A stretch of 64,000 nt of DNA, taken from the NCBI RefSeq assembly GCF_000197735.1, contig NC_014550.1, positions 1,426,001 through 1,490,000 of the forward strand. The letters are read 5' to 3'. Source of the stretch: Glutamicibacter arilaitensis Re117 (lineage in GTDB: Bacteria > Actinomycetota > Actinomycetes > Actinomycetales > Micrococcaceae). Shown one piece after another: positions 37,564 through 46,297 of this stretch (position 1 is its first letter; every line of letters begins with the position of its first letter). A program made the position numbers and the translations under genes. The notes beneath the pieces were generated by a model. It saw only the letters and a list, made by a program, of their open reading frames with translations, ran no database searches and was not told the origin of the DNA.

Positions 37564-38477
37564 TGAGCACCGAAATCATCGGGAAGGAAGCAGGCAGTGC
37601 ACCGGCACCGCGTGCACCACGCCAGAGCTTTGGCAAATGGTTCACTTCCACCGGCTGGCGGCACCTGATCGGTGTGGCGCTGTGCATCTACGCGGCCTTC
37701 CCGCTGCTCTATGTACTCTCCGCTTCGCTGAACCCCAACGGCACCTTGCTCTCCTCCAATGGCTTCTTCAGCACCATCGGCTTCAACAGCTATGTGGAGC
37801 TGTTCCAAAATGAGCAGCGTCCCTTCGGCGCCTGGTTCGTGAACACCTTGGTGATCGGCTTGACCACGGCGGCTGCCTCGGTGTTCCTCGGAGCCCTGGC
37901 CGCCTACAGTTTCTCGCGCATGCGCTTCACCGGACGCCGCGTTGGCCTGGTCAGCTTGCTGATCGTGCAGATCTTCCCGCAGCTGCTAGCCGTGGTGGCA
38001 ATCTTCATCCTGCTGACCTCCCTGGGAGATGTCTTCCCTGTCTTGGGCATTGATAACCAGATCGCACTGATCATGGTGTATCTCGGTGGCGCACTGGGTG
38101 TGAACACCTACCTGATGTACGGATTCTTCAACACCGTCCCGGTGGAAATCGACGAGGCGGCAAAGATCGATGGTGCAGGCCATGCCCGCATCTTCTTCAC
38201 CATGATCCTGCGCCTGGTCGCTCCGATCCTGGCTGTTGTCGGGTTGCTGTCTTTCATCTCCAGCACCTCGGACTTCGTGATCGCCTCGGTCATCCTGGTC
38301 TCCCCTGAAAACCAGACCCTGGCCGTGGGACTGTACTCCTACGTCTCAGAAGAATTCACCTCCAACTGGTCGGTATTTGCCGCCGGCGCGGTCTTGGCCG
38401 CGATCCCGGTGATGGCACTGTTCCTGTTCTTGCAGAAGTACATAGTCGGCGGGCTGACCGCTGGTGCAGGAAAGTAG
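37563..38477 (+). CDS. malG: maltose-type ABC transporter permease (MalG-like)
   Basis: 304 residues, six helices. The EAA loop is EIDEAAKIDGAGHARIFFT, and the end, KYIVGGLTAGAGK, is typical of MalG. No ATPase gene follows; a terminator is 30 bases downstream. As in many Actinobacteria, a shared MsiK/MalK-type ATPase encoded elsewhere is expected to power the transporter. Confidence 0.93.
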   Translation: MSTEIIGKEAGSAPAPRAPRQSFGKWFTSTGWRHLIGVALCIYAAFPLLYVLSASLNPNGTLLSSNGFFSTIGFNSYVELFQNEQRPFGAWFVNTLVIGLTTAAASVFLGALAAYSFSRMRFTGRRVGLVSLLIVQIFPQLLAVVAIFILLTSLGDVFPVLGIDNQIALIMVYLGGALGVNTYLMYGFFNTVPVEIDEAAKIDGAGHARIFFTMILRLVAPILAVVGLLSFISSTSDFVIASVILVSPENQTLAVGLYSYVSEEFTSNWSVFAAGAVLAAIPVMALFLFLQKYIVGGLTAGAGK

Positions 38478-38506
38478 GCACGCGCACCATCAAGTTTGCG
38501 TGGAAG

Positions 38507-38538
38507 TAGGGCAACATCACTGATGTTGCCCTATTTTT
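38507..38538 (+). terminator. Rho-independent terminator
   Basis: TAGGGCAACATCA (38507-38519) pairs with 38521-38533 around a single-base loop centre, then TTTTT. Ends the malEFG-like operon. Confidence 0.92.
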
Positions 38539-38565
38539 ATGCCTCGGTGCCCGCGGCGAAGCACG

Positions 38566-38571
38566 TAGAGT
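38566..38571 (+). promoter_or_regulatory. -10 box, leaderless type
   Basis: TAGAGT lies 7 bases before the ATG at 38579; no ribosome site is present. Confidence 0.4.
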
Positions 38572-38578
38572 AAACGAT

Positions 38579-39568
38579 ATGAAGCCCCACTTGCCGCGTG
38601 CCGCCCGCAACTATCTGGAGCAACTTCGCCGTGCCTTGGATTTCCTCTCCGAGCAGGAACGCCGTGAAGTTCTTGAAGCTACCAAGCAGGAGATTTTCCG
38701 CCTGCCTGGCGGTGGCCGGCGCAAGCGCGATCTGATTCGTCTGCTCGGCGAACCAGAGGCCCGGGCGCTGAAATTCGAACGCCACGAACCGCAGGCCCTG
38801 GAAGTGGGCAGCGGCAAGCACTTCTTAACCCGTATTTTGGCGTGGCCCATTTTCGCCTTGGCCTTGCTCACCGTGATGGTGGTGCTTTTCGCACCGCCCC
38901 AGGCGGCACAGATCGACGAGCAAGGATTCGGTTATGTTGCCGGGTCGACTGGCGACCTGCTGGCCCAGCTTGAACTGCTGATCGGCTCGCAACTGATTTG
39001 GATAGCCTTCATCCCGGTAGTCATCAGCCTGATTCCGCTGTGGCTGCCGAACATTGCTGGCACCATCATCCAAGTTATTGGCGCGTTGATCATGAGCGTG
39101 ATTTGCGTGGCCGGCGGGGGACAACTCTCGCTCTTCTTCATCCCGGTCACCTTGCTGCTCTGGGCCCAGGTCTTCACCCCGCTGCTGATGATGCGCGGCT
39201 CGATGGCGAGCCCCGGTCCGGCCTGGCTGATCTGCGCGGCCGTGCTTTTGATTGCGGTCGTTGGATATGCCACCGTGCGGGGCCTGGCCCATTTCAGCGC
39301 TGAACCATGGCTGATCCTGGGTCCCGCCGTGGTGCTGGCCGTGCTGGCGTTGCTGCTGCCCTTCCGCTGGAACAGCGTGCATATTGCGCTGGTGGCAGCT
39401 GGCCTGCTGGTGATGGTTGCCGGATTCATCGCATCGCTGCCCGGAACCTACTCGGCGGCATTGGCCTGGCCATGGCTAGCTGGTGGAACGAGCTTCGCCG
39501 TTGGCCATCTGGCGGTAGCTGCCGGGATGTGGCATGAGCGTGCCAGAAAGCTTCTGGCGCTGTTCTAA
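38579..39568 (+). CDS. polytopic membrane protein with N-terminal DUF1700-like region
   Basis: 329 residues. The first 85 residues are soluble and charged (YLEQLRRALDFLSEQERREVLEATKQEIF, then GGGRRKRDLIRLLGEPEARA), resembling the DUF1700/HAAS-type segment that precedes membrane domains. About eight hydrophobic helices follow from residue 85 to 320. Function unknown. It lies just after the malEFG terminator and has its own promoter, so it is not part of that operon. Confidence 0.65.
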   Translation: MKPHLPRAARNYLEQLRRALDFLSEQERREVLEATKQEIFRLPGGGRRKRDLIRLLGEPEARALKFERHEPQALEVGSGKHFLTRILAWPIFALALLTVMVVLFAPPQAAQIDEQGFGYVAGSTGDLLAQLELLIGSQLIWIAFIPVVISLIPLWLPNIAGTIIQVIGALIMSVICVAGGGQLSLFFIPVTLLLWAQVFTPLLMMRGSMASPGPAWLICAAVLLIAVVGYATVRGLAHFSAEPWLILGPAVVLAVLALLLPFRWNSVHIALVAAGLLVMVAGFIASLPGTYSAALAWPWLAGGTSFAVGHLAVAAGMWHERARKLLALF

Positions 39569-39611
39569 TATTTTTCGTAGCCGCATTTAGTCATTACATT
39601 GAAATCGCATA

Positions 39612-39617
39612 TATCCT
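39612..39617 (+). promoter_or_regulatory. -10 box, leaderless type
   Basis: TATCCT lies 6 bases before the ATG at 39624; no ribosome site is present. Confidence 0.4.
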
Positions 39618-39623
39618 CTAGGC

Positions 39624-40379
39624 ATGTCAGAGAATAAGGAAACGTCCACCTTTGAACCCGTAAAGCGCGGACGAGGGCGTCCGCGCAAGGACTCTGAATT
39701 TGTCAGTCTCAGCAAAGAGCTGATCGCCCAAAAGGCCCTGGAAATTGCCGGTGCTGAGGGTTATGACGCGTTGACCATGCATCGGCTTGCCGCAGAATTC
39801 AAAGCCACCCCGCGCGCACTGTATAACTACGTCACCGACCGCCAAGAAGTCATCAACCTGGCAGTTGAACGCTTCTTGTCGATCAACCCGCTGATCGAGT
39901 TCGACTGCACCGACTGGGAGCGCGGCGTGCGTGAAGCCTACAACGCTACACGCAACGCTTACCGCGCCTACCCCCGCGCTTCGCAGATGACCATCGATGA
40001 GAAGCTGGTCGTCAAGCCCGGGCCGATGCGCAATCGGCTGATCGAGCGGATCTTGCAGTTCTACGTGGATATCGGACTGGAGCTGAAACAGGCAGTGGCC
40101 TTGGTCCGGGCCCTGGAACGCGACGTCCTGGGATTCGTGATGCACGTGGATTACTACTACGACCGGCGTTCCGCCAACGCCCCGGACTACATCAGTTCGC
40201 CGGTTCCCGTCCAGCAGCTGGAAGCCTATCCAGAGGTTTCCACGCCCTTGGCACGCCAGGCGCTGGAATTGCCGCAACAGGATAGCGATGAGCTGTTCGA
40301 GGAAGTCATTGAACTGCGCTTGTTGGCTATTGAGCGCATGCGCGAGATCAATGGCGTTGCTGGACAAGAGCAAGAATGA
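39624..40379 (+). CDS. TetR family transcriptional regulator
   Basis: 251 residues. A basic AT-hook-like lead (KRGRGRPRKD) precedes the TetR HTH: LIAQKALEIAGAEGYDALTMHRLAAEFKATPRALYNYVTDRQEVINLAVE. The C-terminal half resembles the TetR_C tetracycline-repressor-like class. It lies 100 bases upstream of a DHA2 drug-transporter gene in the same direction. It is the probable regulator of that pump; the inducer is unknown. Confidence 0.88.
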   Translation: MSENKETSTFEPVKRGRGRPRKDSEFVSLSKELIAQKALEIAGAEGYDALTMHRLAAEFKATPRALYNYVTDRQEVINLAVERFLSINPLIEFDCTDWERGVREAYNATRNAYRAYPRASQMTIDEKLVVKPGPMRNRLIERILQFYVDIGLELKQAVALVRALERDVLGFVMHVDYYYDRRSANAPDYISSPVPVQQLEAYPEVSTPLARQALELPQQDSDELFEEVIELRLLAIERMREINGVAGQEQE

Positions 40380-40479
40380 AATAACGTCCCGACAGGGAAT
40401 ATTAGCGCGGTAGCCAACGCTGTACGTTGCGGGGCTGCAGGATTCTCCTGCGGCATCGCATTCTTTTGAAAGTTGGCAT

Positions 40480-42036
40480 ATGTCCCAGAGCGCGCCGAAC
40501 ACGGCACCCGTTGCCCCAGAGCTCTCCGCCAGCGCCCGCTGGAGGCTGCTAGGAGTCCTGCTGGCGGCGATGTTCATGTCGCTGGTCTCGGTGAGCATCG
40601 TCAACGTGGTCTTGCCGGCTATCGGTTCCACACTGCACGCGACCGAGGCCGACCTGCAGTGGGTTCTGGCTGGCTATGCCTTGACCTTCGGCGTGGTGCT
40701 GGTGGCCGCCGGGCGTGCCGGCGACTTGCTTGGCCGCGGCGTGATGTTCATCGCCGGTGTCGCAATCTTCACTGCCGCCAGCATCTTGGCCGGCGTGGCC
40801 GCCGATCCGCTGGTACTCAACATCGCCCGCTTCATCATGGGTATCGGCTCTGGCCTGCTCAACCCCCAGGTGATGGGCATGATCCAACAGCACTTCCGTG
40901 GAGCGGCCCGTGGCCGGGCCTACGGTTTGCTGGGTACCGCAGTGGGCTTCTCGGTAGCTATCGGACCGGTCCTGGGCGGATTATTGATCAACTGGCTCGG
41001 CGAAGACGCTGGCTGGCGTTGGACATTCTTGATCAATGTCCCGGTTGGCGTGCTGGCCATTGTCCTAGCGCTGCTGTGGCTGCCCAAGCCGCTGTTCAAC
41101 AAGCCAACCCATAAGGTGGATCTTGACCCGGTAGGCGGCGTGCTGCTGGCCGTTGGTATTTTCGCTCTGCTGCTGCCTTTCGTCCAAGGACGCGAAACCC
41201 CGTGGCTCTGGTCGCTGCTGGCCTTGGCCGCCGTGGTCCTGGTGCTCTGGGTTTGGTGGGAGAAGAAATACAAGGCCCGAGGACGCGAACCCATGGTGGA
41301 ACTGGCCCTGTTCAAGATCCGCAGCTTTACCAATGGAACACTGATTGCCGGCTTGTACTTCATGGGGGTTTCCAGCGTATGGGTGCTGGTAGCCATTTAC
41401 GTCCAGCAGTCCCAGGGCTTCAGCGCCCTGCAGGCTGGACTGATTTGCCTGCCTGCGGCTCTGCTCTCGGCATTCAGCTCTGATATTGCTGGGCGCTATG
41501 TGATGACTCTAGGCCGCAAATTGGTCATTGGGGGCATCCTCAGTGCACTCTTCGGCCTGCTGTCCACCATCGCCGTAGTGATCTTGGAAGATCGCGGGGT
41601 GCTGGACATCTGGTGGATGCTGCTGTCGCTGGCCTTCATCGGTGTTGCGCAGGGCTTCATCATTTCGCCCAACCAGGCGTTGACCCTGATGGAAGTTCCC
41701 GTGGCCAACTCCGGCAGTGCCGGTGGCTTGATGCAGACATCCCAACGCGTGGGCACCGCGGTGGGCATTGCAGTGATCACCGCTGTCTTCTATGGAATGA
41801 ACCATGTGGCCGGATATTCGGTGGCTATGTCGCTGTCATTCGTTGCCATCTGCGTGTTGGTCGTGGCTACCTTGCTGGTGGGCATCCTTGATCTGCGCCA
41901 GGGTCGGCGCACGCCCAGCAAGGCTGGCGTGGAAGAAATCATCCCGGTAGCCCCCGGAGTCCAACGTACGGTTACCGGAGCCATCGATATTGTAGGACCG
42001 AAAGAGCCAACCCAACCTTTGGATTCCCAGCTCTAA
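40480..42036 (+). CDS. DHA2 family MFS multidrug transporter (EmrB/QacA type)
   Basis: 518 residues with 14 candidate helices. DHA2 motifs are WVLAGYALTFGVVLVAAGRAGDLLGRG near helices 2-3, GSGLLNPQVMGMIQQHFRGAARGRAYGLLGTAVGFSVAIGPVLGG (motif C) near helix 5, and SGSAGGLMQTSQRVGTAVGIA near helix 13. It exports drugs or other hydrophobic compounds by proton antiport. It follows the TetR gene, its likely regulator. Confidence 0.9.
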   Translation: MSQSAPNTAPVAPELSASARWRLLGVLLAAMFMSLVSVSIVNVVLPAIGSTLHATEADLQWVLAGYALTFGVVLVAAGRAGDLLGRGVMFIAGVAIFTAASILAGVAADPLVLNIARFIMGIGSGLLNPQVMGMIQQHFRGAARGRAYGLLGTAVGFSVAIGPVLGGLLINWLGEDAGWRWTFLINVPVGVLAIVLALLWLPKPLFNKPTHKVDLDPVGGVLLAVGIFALLLPFVQGRETPWLWSLLALAAVVLVLWVWWEKKYKARGREPMVELALFKIRSFTNGTLIAGLYFMGVSSVWVLVAIYVQQSQGFSALQAGLICLPAALLSAFSSDIAGRYVMTLGRKLVIGGILSALFGLLSTIAVVILEDRGVLDIWWMLLSLAFIGVAQGFIISPNQALTLMEVPVANSGSAGGLMQTSQRVGTAVGIAVITAVFYGMNHVAGYSVAMSLSFVAICVLVVATLLVGILDLRQGRRTPSKAGVEEIIPVAPGVQRTVTGAIDIVGPKEPTQPLDSQL

Positions 42037-42067
42037 TTCGGCACTGGTCAGCGATCTGCTGAAGGCC

Positions 42068-42073
42068 TAGGCT
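42068..42073 (+). promoter_or_regulatory. -10 box, leaderless type
   Basis: TAGGCT lies 6 bases before the ATG at 42080; there is GGGG between them but no proper ribosome site. Confidence 0.4.
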
Positions 42074-42079
42074 GGGGCC

Positions 42080-42496
42080 ATGGAGAGATTCTTGCTGCGT
42101 AGCGCGGCATTGGCCACGGCTTTCACAGCAGTGTCCTGCGCAGCTACCTCGAACGACCCAGGCGCCAGCAAACCTATTGAGAGCGAGACCAGCGTGATTT
42201 TGCAAGACCCGGTCGGTTTGTGGGGAAGCAAGGAACAGGGCCAGCCATGGCTGGAGCTTGCCGAAGATGGCAAGCTCACCGGAAGCGATGGCTGCAATCG
42301 CCTGACAGGATCCTGGAATGCATCCGAAGACCTGCAATTCGATGCGCTCGCTTCGACCAAGATGTTCTGCGAGGGCGTGGATGACTGGCTCTCGCGTGCT
42401 GCCACCGCAAAGCTGGAGGACGGCAATACGATGCTTGTCCTTGATGCCGACGGAAAAGAGCTAGGAACCCTTGCCTTTGGCGGCAAGGGTTCCTAG
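42080..42496 (+). CDS. META-domain lipoprotein
   Basis: 138 residues. A short signal peptide ends at the lipobox AVSC (Cys 20). The mature part is a META/HslJ-like domain: VGLWGSKEQGQPWLELAEDGKLTGSDGCNRLTGSW, a DALASTKMFC segment, and the closing NTMLVLDADGKELGTLAF. META domains are found in envelope and stress proteins; the role here is unknown. The last codons form the first arm of a terminator hairpin. Confidence 0.85.
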   Translation: MERFLLRSAALATAFTAVSCAATSNDPGASKPIESETSVILQDPVGLWGSKEQGQPWLELAEDGKLTGSDGCNRLTGSWNASEDLQFDALASTKMFCEGVDDWLSRAATAKLEDGNTMLVLDADGKELGTLAFGGKGS

Positions 42497-42502
42497 CTCT
42501 TT
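42455..42502. terminator. bidirectional terminator overlapping a coding end
   Basis: A 21-bp perfect stem (42455-42475 with 42482-42502) has AAAGAG at one side and CTCTTT at the other. It includes the last 14 codons of the META gene and sits before the convergent desaturase stop. Confidence 0.9.
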
Positions 42503-42518
42503 GCGATTCGGGTAGAAG

Positions 42519-43619
42519 CTATGCGCTAACGCGGTAACCGGAGATCATCGGGCACTCGAATGGATCGCGAGCCGAGAGGCCGACCTTGTTCAGGTAGGTG
42601 ATCACCTGTGCGTAGGATTCGCGGACGCTGGCTACGGTGTACGGCACCTGGTGCTCGGCGCAGTACTGGCGAACGATAGCCGAGACGCCGGCCAGGTTAG
42701 CTCGTGGCATGGACGGGAACAGGTGGTGCTCCACCTGGTAGTTCAAGCCGCCGTAGACGTGGGAGAGTACGCGGTTGCCCCAGCTGGATTTGGCCATGAC
42801 ATTACGTCCGGTCAGTACCTGGCGGGAGAAGAAGTCGATGCGGGCGTTCTGGGGAACCATCGGCATGCCCTTGTGGTTCGGTGCGAAGGATGCGCCCATG
42901 TAGATGCCGAAGACAGCCAGCTGCACGCCGAGGAAGGCGAATGCCATGCCCACCGGCAGGAAGTAGAAGATGACCGCCAAGTAGATGGCGATGCGCAGGA
43001 AGATGCCGGTCATTTCGCGCTTGCGGTTCTTGACCCGGCCAGCCTTGAACAGGTACTTGATCGAGTGCATATGCAGGTTCAAGCCTTCCAGGGAGAGCAG
43101 CGGGAAGAACAGGTAGCCCTGGCGGTTGGTGATCCACTTGAGCACTCCGCGCTGGCGCTTGGCATCTTCGGTCTGGAACGAGATGGTGTCCCACTCGATA
43201 TCCGGATCCTTGCCCACGGTGTTGGGCGTCGCGTGGTGCTTGTTGTGCTTGTTCATCCACCACTGGTAGCTGATGCCCACCACGATATTGGCCAAGAACT
43301 GGCCCAGCTTGTCATTGCGCTTGTGCGAAGCGAGGATCTGGCGGTGAGCCGCCTCGTGCGCCAAGAAAGCGAACTGGGTAAGCAGCAGGCCCAGGGCCCC
43401 TGCCATCAGCAGCTGGAACCAGCTGTCGCCCAGAAGAATGAAACCGGTGACGGTGCCGGCTAGCAGCACGGTCAGCACAATGCCCAACCCAAGGTAGTGT
43501 CCGCGGCGGCGGCCGATCAGTCCGGCTTCGGTGACCAGCTTCTTGACGTGGAAGAAGCTCTTGGGATCTCCCGGCTTGACCGTGGGTCCTTGGGAATCGA
43601 GTGTTGCAGTGCTGCTCAA
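42519..43619 (-). CDS. acyl-CoA/acyl-lipid fatty acid desaturase
   Basis: 366 residues from a TTG at 43619, with AAGGA 7 bases upstream. The three His boxes of membrane di-iron desaturases are present: HEAAH (88-92), HNKHH (125-129) and QVEHH near residue 300. Four candidate membrane helices lie between the boxes. It inserts a double bond into membrane acyl chains and helps to adjust fluidity. The C-terminal NYQVEHHLFPSMPRANL is typical of front-end/delta desaturases of Actinobacteria. Electron donors are not encoded nearby. Confidence 0.9.
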   Translation of the reverse strand: MSSTATLDSQGPTVKPGDPKSFFHVKKLVTEAGLIGRRRGHYLGLGIVLTVLLAGTVTGFILLGDSWFQLLMAGALGLLLTQFAFLAHEAAHRQILASHKRNDKLGQFLANIVVGISYQWWMNKHNKHHATPNTVGKDPDIEWDTISFQTEDAKRQRGVLKWITNRQGYLFFPLLSLEGLNLHMHSIKYLFKAGRVKNRKREMTGIFLRIAIYLAVIFYFLPVGMAFAFLGVQLAVFGIYMGASFAPNHKGMPMVPQNARIDFFSRQVLTGRNVMAKSSWGNRVLSHVYGGLNYQVEHHLFPSMPRANLAGVSAIVRQYCAEHQVPYTVASVRESYAQVITYLNKVGLSARDPFECPMISGYRVSA

Positions 43620-43746
43620 GAAAATATCCTTGGGTACTAGGCGTCGACTTTGCAGTCGAAAGAACTGAAAAACTCGGCTCCCTTAGTGCCAATACTACGT
43701 TGGATAGCTGTGAACTTACTAGTGCAATAAACGCCCAAGCCAGAAC

Positions 43747-45387
43747 CTAAAAATGGGTGGTTAGTTGGCCTTCTTCAACTTCCCATCTGGCCGCTAAGGT
43801 GACATTTTCAAGTAATCGGCGATCGTGGGTGACCAGAAGCAGTGCTCCGGTGTAGGCTTCCAAGGCTTCTTCGAGCTGCTCGATGGCCGGAACATCCAAA
43901 TGGTTGGTCGGCTCATCGAGTACCAGCAGGTTCACCCCGCGGGCCTGGAGCAGCGCCATGGACGCGCGGGTGCGTTCGCCGGGGGAGAGCTCATCGACCA
44001 ATGCTGAGGACTGGTCGGCTTTCAGGCCGAACTTGGCCAGCAAGGTGCGTACTTCGGCGGCTGAATACTCGGGAACTTCGTGTTCGAAGGCTTCGCCCAG
44101 CGGCAGGTGGCCTGGCAGCTGGGTGCGCGCCTGGTCGATTTCGCCGATATTCACCGAGCTGCCCAGCGAAGCGGTGCCGCTGTGCGGGGCCAGCTTGCCC
44201 AGCAGCAGGTTCAGCAAGGTGGACTTGCCTGCGCCATTGGGGCCGGTAATGCCAATGCGATCCCCGGCATTGACCTGCACCGAAACCGGTCCGAAGGTGT
44301 AATCGCCGTGGGATACCGAGGCTTCGTTAAGCGTGCAGATGACCGAGGAACCTCGTGGAGCGGCGGCGATGGAGAACTGCAGTACCCATTCCTTGCGCGG
44401 TTCTGCCACCTCGTCCAGCCGGGCAATGCGCGATTCCATCTGTCGCACCTTCGCGGCCTGCTTCTCCGAGGACTCGGAGTTGGCGCGGCGGCGGATCTTG
44501 TCATTGTCCGGAGCCTTGCGCATCGCATTGCGCACGCCCTGGGATGACCATTCGCGCTGGGTGCGGGCGCGGGAGACGAGATCAGCCTTCTGGTTCTCGA
44601 ACTGCTCATAGGCTTCACGGGCATGGGAACGGTTGATGGCTCGTTCGGCGAGGTATGAATCGTAGCCGCCTTCATAAGTGGCAACCTGGTTCTGCGCCAG
44701 GTCCAGCTCGATGATGCCGGTGGTGCACCGGGCAAGGAACTCGCGGTCATGGGATACCAGGATCACTGGTGCACGCAGAGAATTGATGAAATTCTCCAAG
44801 TGCTCCAAGCCTTCAAGATCAAGGTCATTGGTCGGCTCATCGAGCAGTACTGCATCGAAGCGGGAGAGCAGCAGGGCTGCCAGTGCCACACGGGCCACCT
44901 GTCCGCCGGAAAGTGCTGTCATCTCGGTATCCACTGGAAGGGTGAAGCCAAGCTTGGCCAATACCTCGGGGATGCGGTCTTCCAAATCCATGGCCCCGGA
45001 AGCCATCCAGTGGTCGAAAGCCGCGGCGTACGCGTCATCCGCACCGGGCTTGGAGCCGCCCAGATCTTCGGCAGTGGATTCCATGGCGGTGGTGGCCGCG
45101 GCGCAACCAGTGCGGCGGGCCAAGTACGCGGTAATGGTTTCGCCCGGGATGCGGTCGTGTTCCTGGGGCATCCAGCCGATGAATGCCGAATCCGGGGCGG
45201 TGCTTACCGATCCGGCCTGCGGGTCAGCAGCTCCGGCCAGCAGTGAGAGCAACGTGGATTTGCCGGCGCCATTGGCGCCCACCACGCCATAGACATCACC
45301 GGGTGCGGCGGTGAAGTTCAGATTCGAGAAGAGGGTTCGGTGGGCGTGGCCACCTGCGAGGTCTTTGGCCACGAGTGTTGCAGTCAT
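43747..45387 (-). CDS. ABC-F family ATPase
   Basis: 546 residues with two ATPase domains and no membrane part. Walker A motifs are GANGAGKST (about 37-45) and GPNGAGKST; signatures are ALSGGQVARVALAALL and ELSPGERTRASMALL; Walker B motifs are AVLLDEPTNDLDL and LLVLDEPTNHLDV. The linker between the domains is Arg/Lys-rich (residues 240-320). ABC-F proteins act on the ribosome, either in translation or in antibiotic protection; which applies here cannot be told. Confidence 0.92.
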   Translation of the reverse strand: MTATLVAKDLAGGHAHRTLFSNLNFTAAPGDVYGVVGANGAGKSTLLSLLAGAADPQAGSVSTAPDSAFIGWMPQEHDRIPGETITAYLARRTGCAAATTAMESTAEDLGGSKPGADDAYAAAFDHWMASGAMDLEDRIPEVLAKLGFTLPVDTEMTALSGGQVARVALAALLLSRFDAVLLDEPTNDLDLEGLEHLENFINSLRAPVILVSHDREFLARCTTGIIELDLAQNQVATYEGGYDSYLAERAINRSHAREAYEQFENQKADLVSRARTQREWSSQGVRNAMRKAPDNDKIRRRANSESSEKQAAKVRQMESRIARLDEVAEPRKEWVLQFSIAAAPRGSSVICTLNEASVSHGDYTFGPVSVQVNAGDRIGITGPNGAGKSTLLNLLLGKLAPHSGTASLGSSVNIGEIDQARTQLPGHLPLGEAFEHEVPEYSAAEVRTLLAKFGLKADQSSALVDELSPGERTRASMALLQARGVNLLVLDEPTNHLDVPAIEQLEEALEAYTGALLLVTHDRRLLENVTLAARWEVEEGQLTTHF

Positions 45388-45394
45388 GGCTTCA

Positions 45395-45400
45395 ATTCTA
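45395..45400 (-). promoter_or_regulatory. -10 box, leaderless type
   Basis: TAGAAT on the minus strand, 7 bases before the ATG at 45387. Confidence 0.4.
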
Positions 45401-45458
45401 GTTCCAGTTAGGCACCGAGGAATCCTGCTGTGGCCTAGGCAATACCCATCAAGAGTAT

Positions 45459-45464
45459 TAGTCT
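45459..45464 (+). promoter_or_regulatory. -10 box, leaderless type
   Basis: TAGTCT lies 6 bases before the ATG at 45471, within an AT-rich stretch that could also hold the operator. Confidence 0.45.
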
Positions 45465-45470
45465 ATTAGC

Positions 45471-45836
45471 ATGCATGCAGATAATAATATTTATGCTCCG
45501 GATCCCTCCACGGAATTCGTTGAGCTGGCCGCCGAAGTCTTCGGCTTGCTCTCGGATGCAACCAGGATCCGCATCGTGCTGCATCTGCGGCGGAACGGAG
45601 AACTCTCAGTCAATGCGCTCGCCGAGCTAGTGGAGAAAAGTCCCTCGGGAGTCTCCCAGCATCTGGCGCGACTGCGGATGGCGCGCATGGTGACCACCCG
45701 CCAAGACGGAACCAAGGTCCTCTACAGCCTGACCGATGACCACCCGGCGCGGCTGGTCAGTGAAGCGATCAAGCAGGCAGAACATTCTGTCTCCAATGGC
45801 CGGCTGCCATTGCACCACCGCGCTGCGCAAAGCTAG
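45471..45836 (+). CDS. ArsR/SmtB family transcriptional regulator
   Basis: 121 residues. The winged helix is VFGLLSDATRIRIVLHLRRNGELSVNALAELVEKSPSGVSQHLARLRMARMVTTRQDGTKVLYSL. The ELCVC metal-site motif of arsenic/cadmium sensors is absent (ELSVN instead). Candidate alpha-5 ligands (His pairs) are present near the C-terminus (LPLHHRA). It is 26 bases upstream of an MFS gene that an insertion sequence has broken; the pair would form a regulator-pump operon, possibly for metals. Confidence 0.9.
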   Translation: MHADNNIYAPDPSTEFVELAAEVFGLLSDATRIRIVLHLRRNGELSVNALAELVEKSPSGVSQHLARLRMARMVTTRQDGTKVLYSLTDDHPARLVSEAIKQAEHSVSNGRLPLHHRAAQS

Positions 45837-46289
45837 CGCCAAAAGCCAGAGAGGCGGCAACGATGCTGAGCGTACTAGGAAACCAGTCCTACGCCAGGCT
45901 TTTCAGTGCCCAGATGATTGCCCTTCTGGGTACAGGCCTGCTTACCGTTGCCTTGGGCTTGCTGGCTTTCGATATTGCCGGCAGTGACGCGGGACTGGTC
46001 CTGGGGTTAGCAATGACCATCAAGATGGTCGCCTATGTCGCTGTGGCCCCTCTGGTCAACGCGCTGGTGTCCCATATTCCGCGCAAGCCCGTGCTCATTG
46101 GATCCGACATTGTCCGCGGGCTGATAGCGCTCTGCTTGCCACTGGTCAGCGAAGCGTGGCAGATCTACATACTAATTTTCATCCTGCAGTCGGCCTCGGC
46201 GACTTTTACCCCGGCATTCCAAGCAGTGATTCCCTCGATCCTTACCGAAGAGCGCGACTATACCCGCGCGCTATCGCTGTCCCGACTGG

Positions 46290-46297
46290 CCTATGAC
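46290..46297 (+). repeat. target site duplication, left copy
   Basis: CCTATGAC, identical to 47714-47721 at the other end of the element. Confidence 0.95.
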
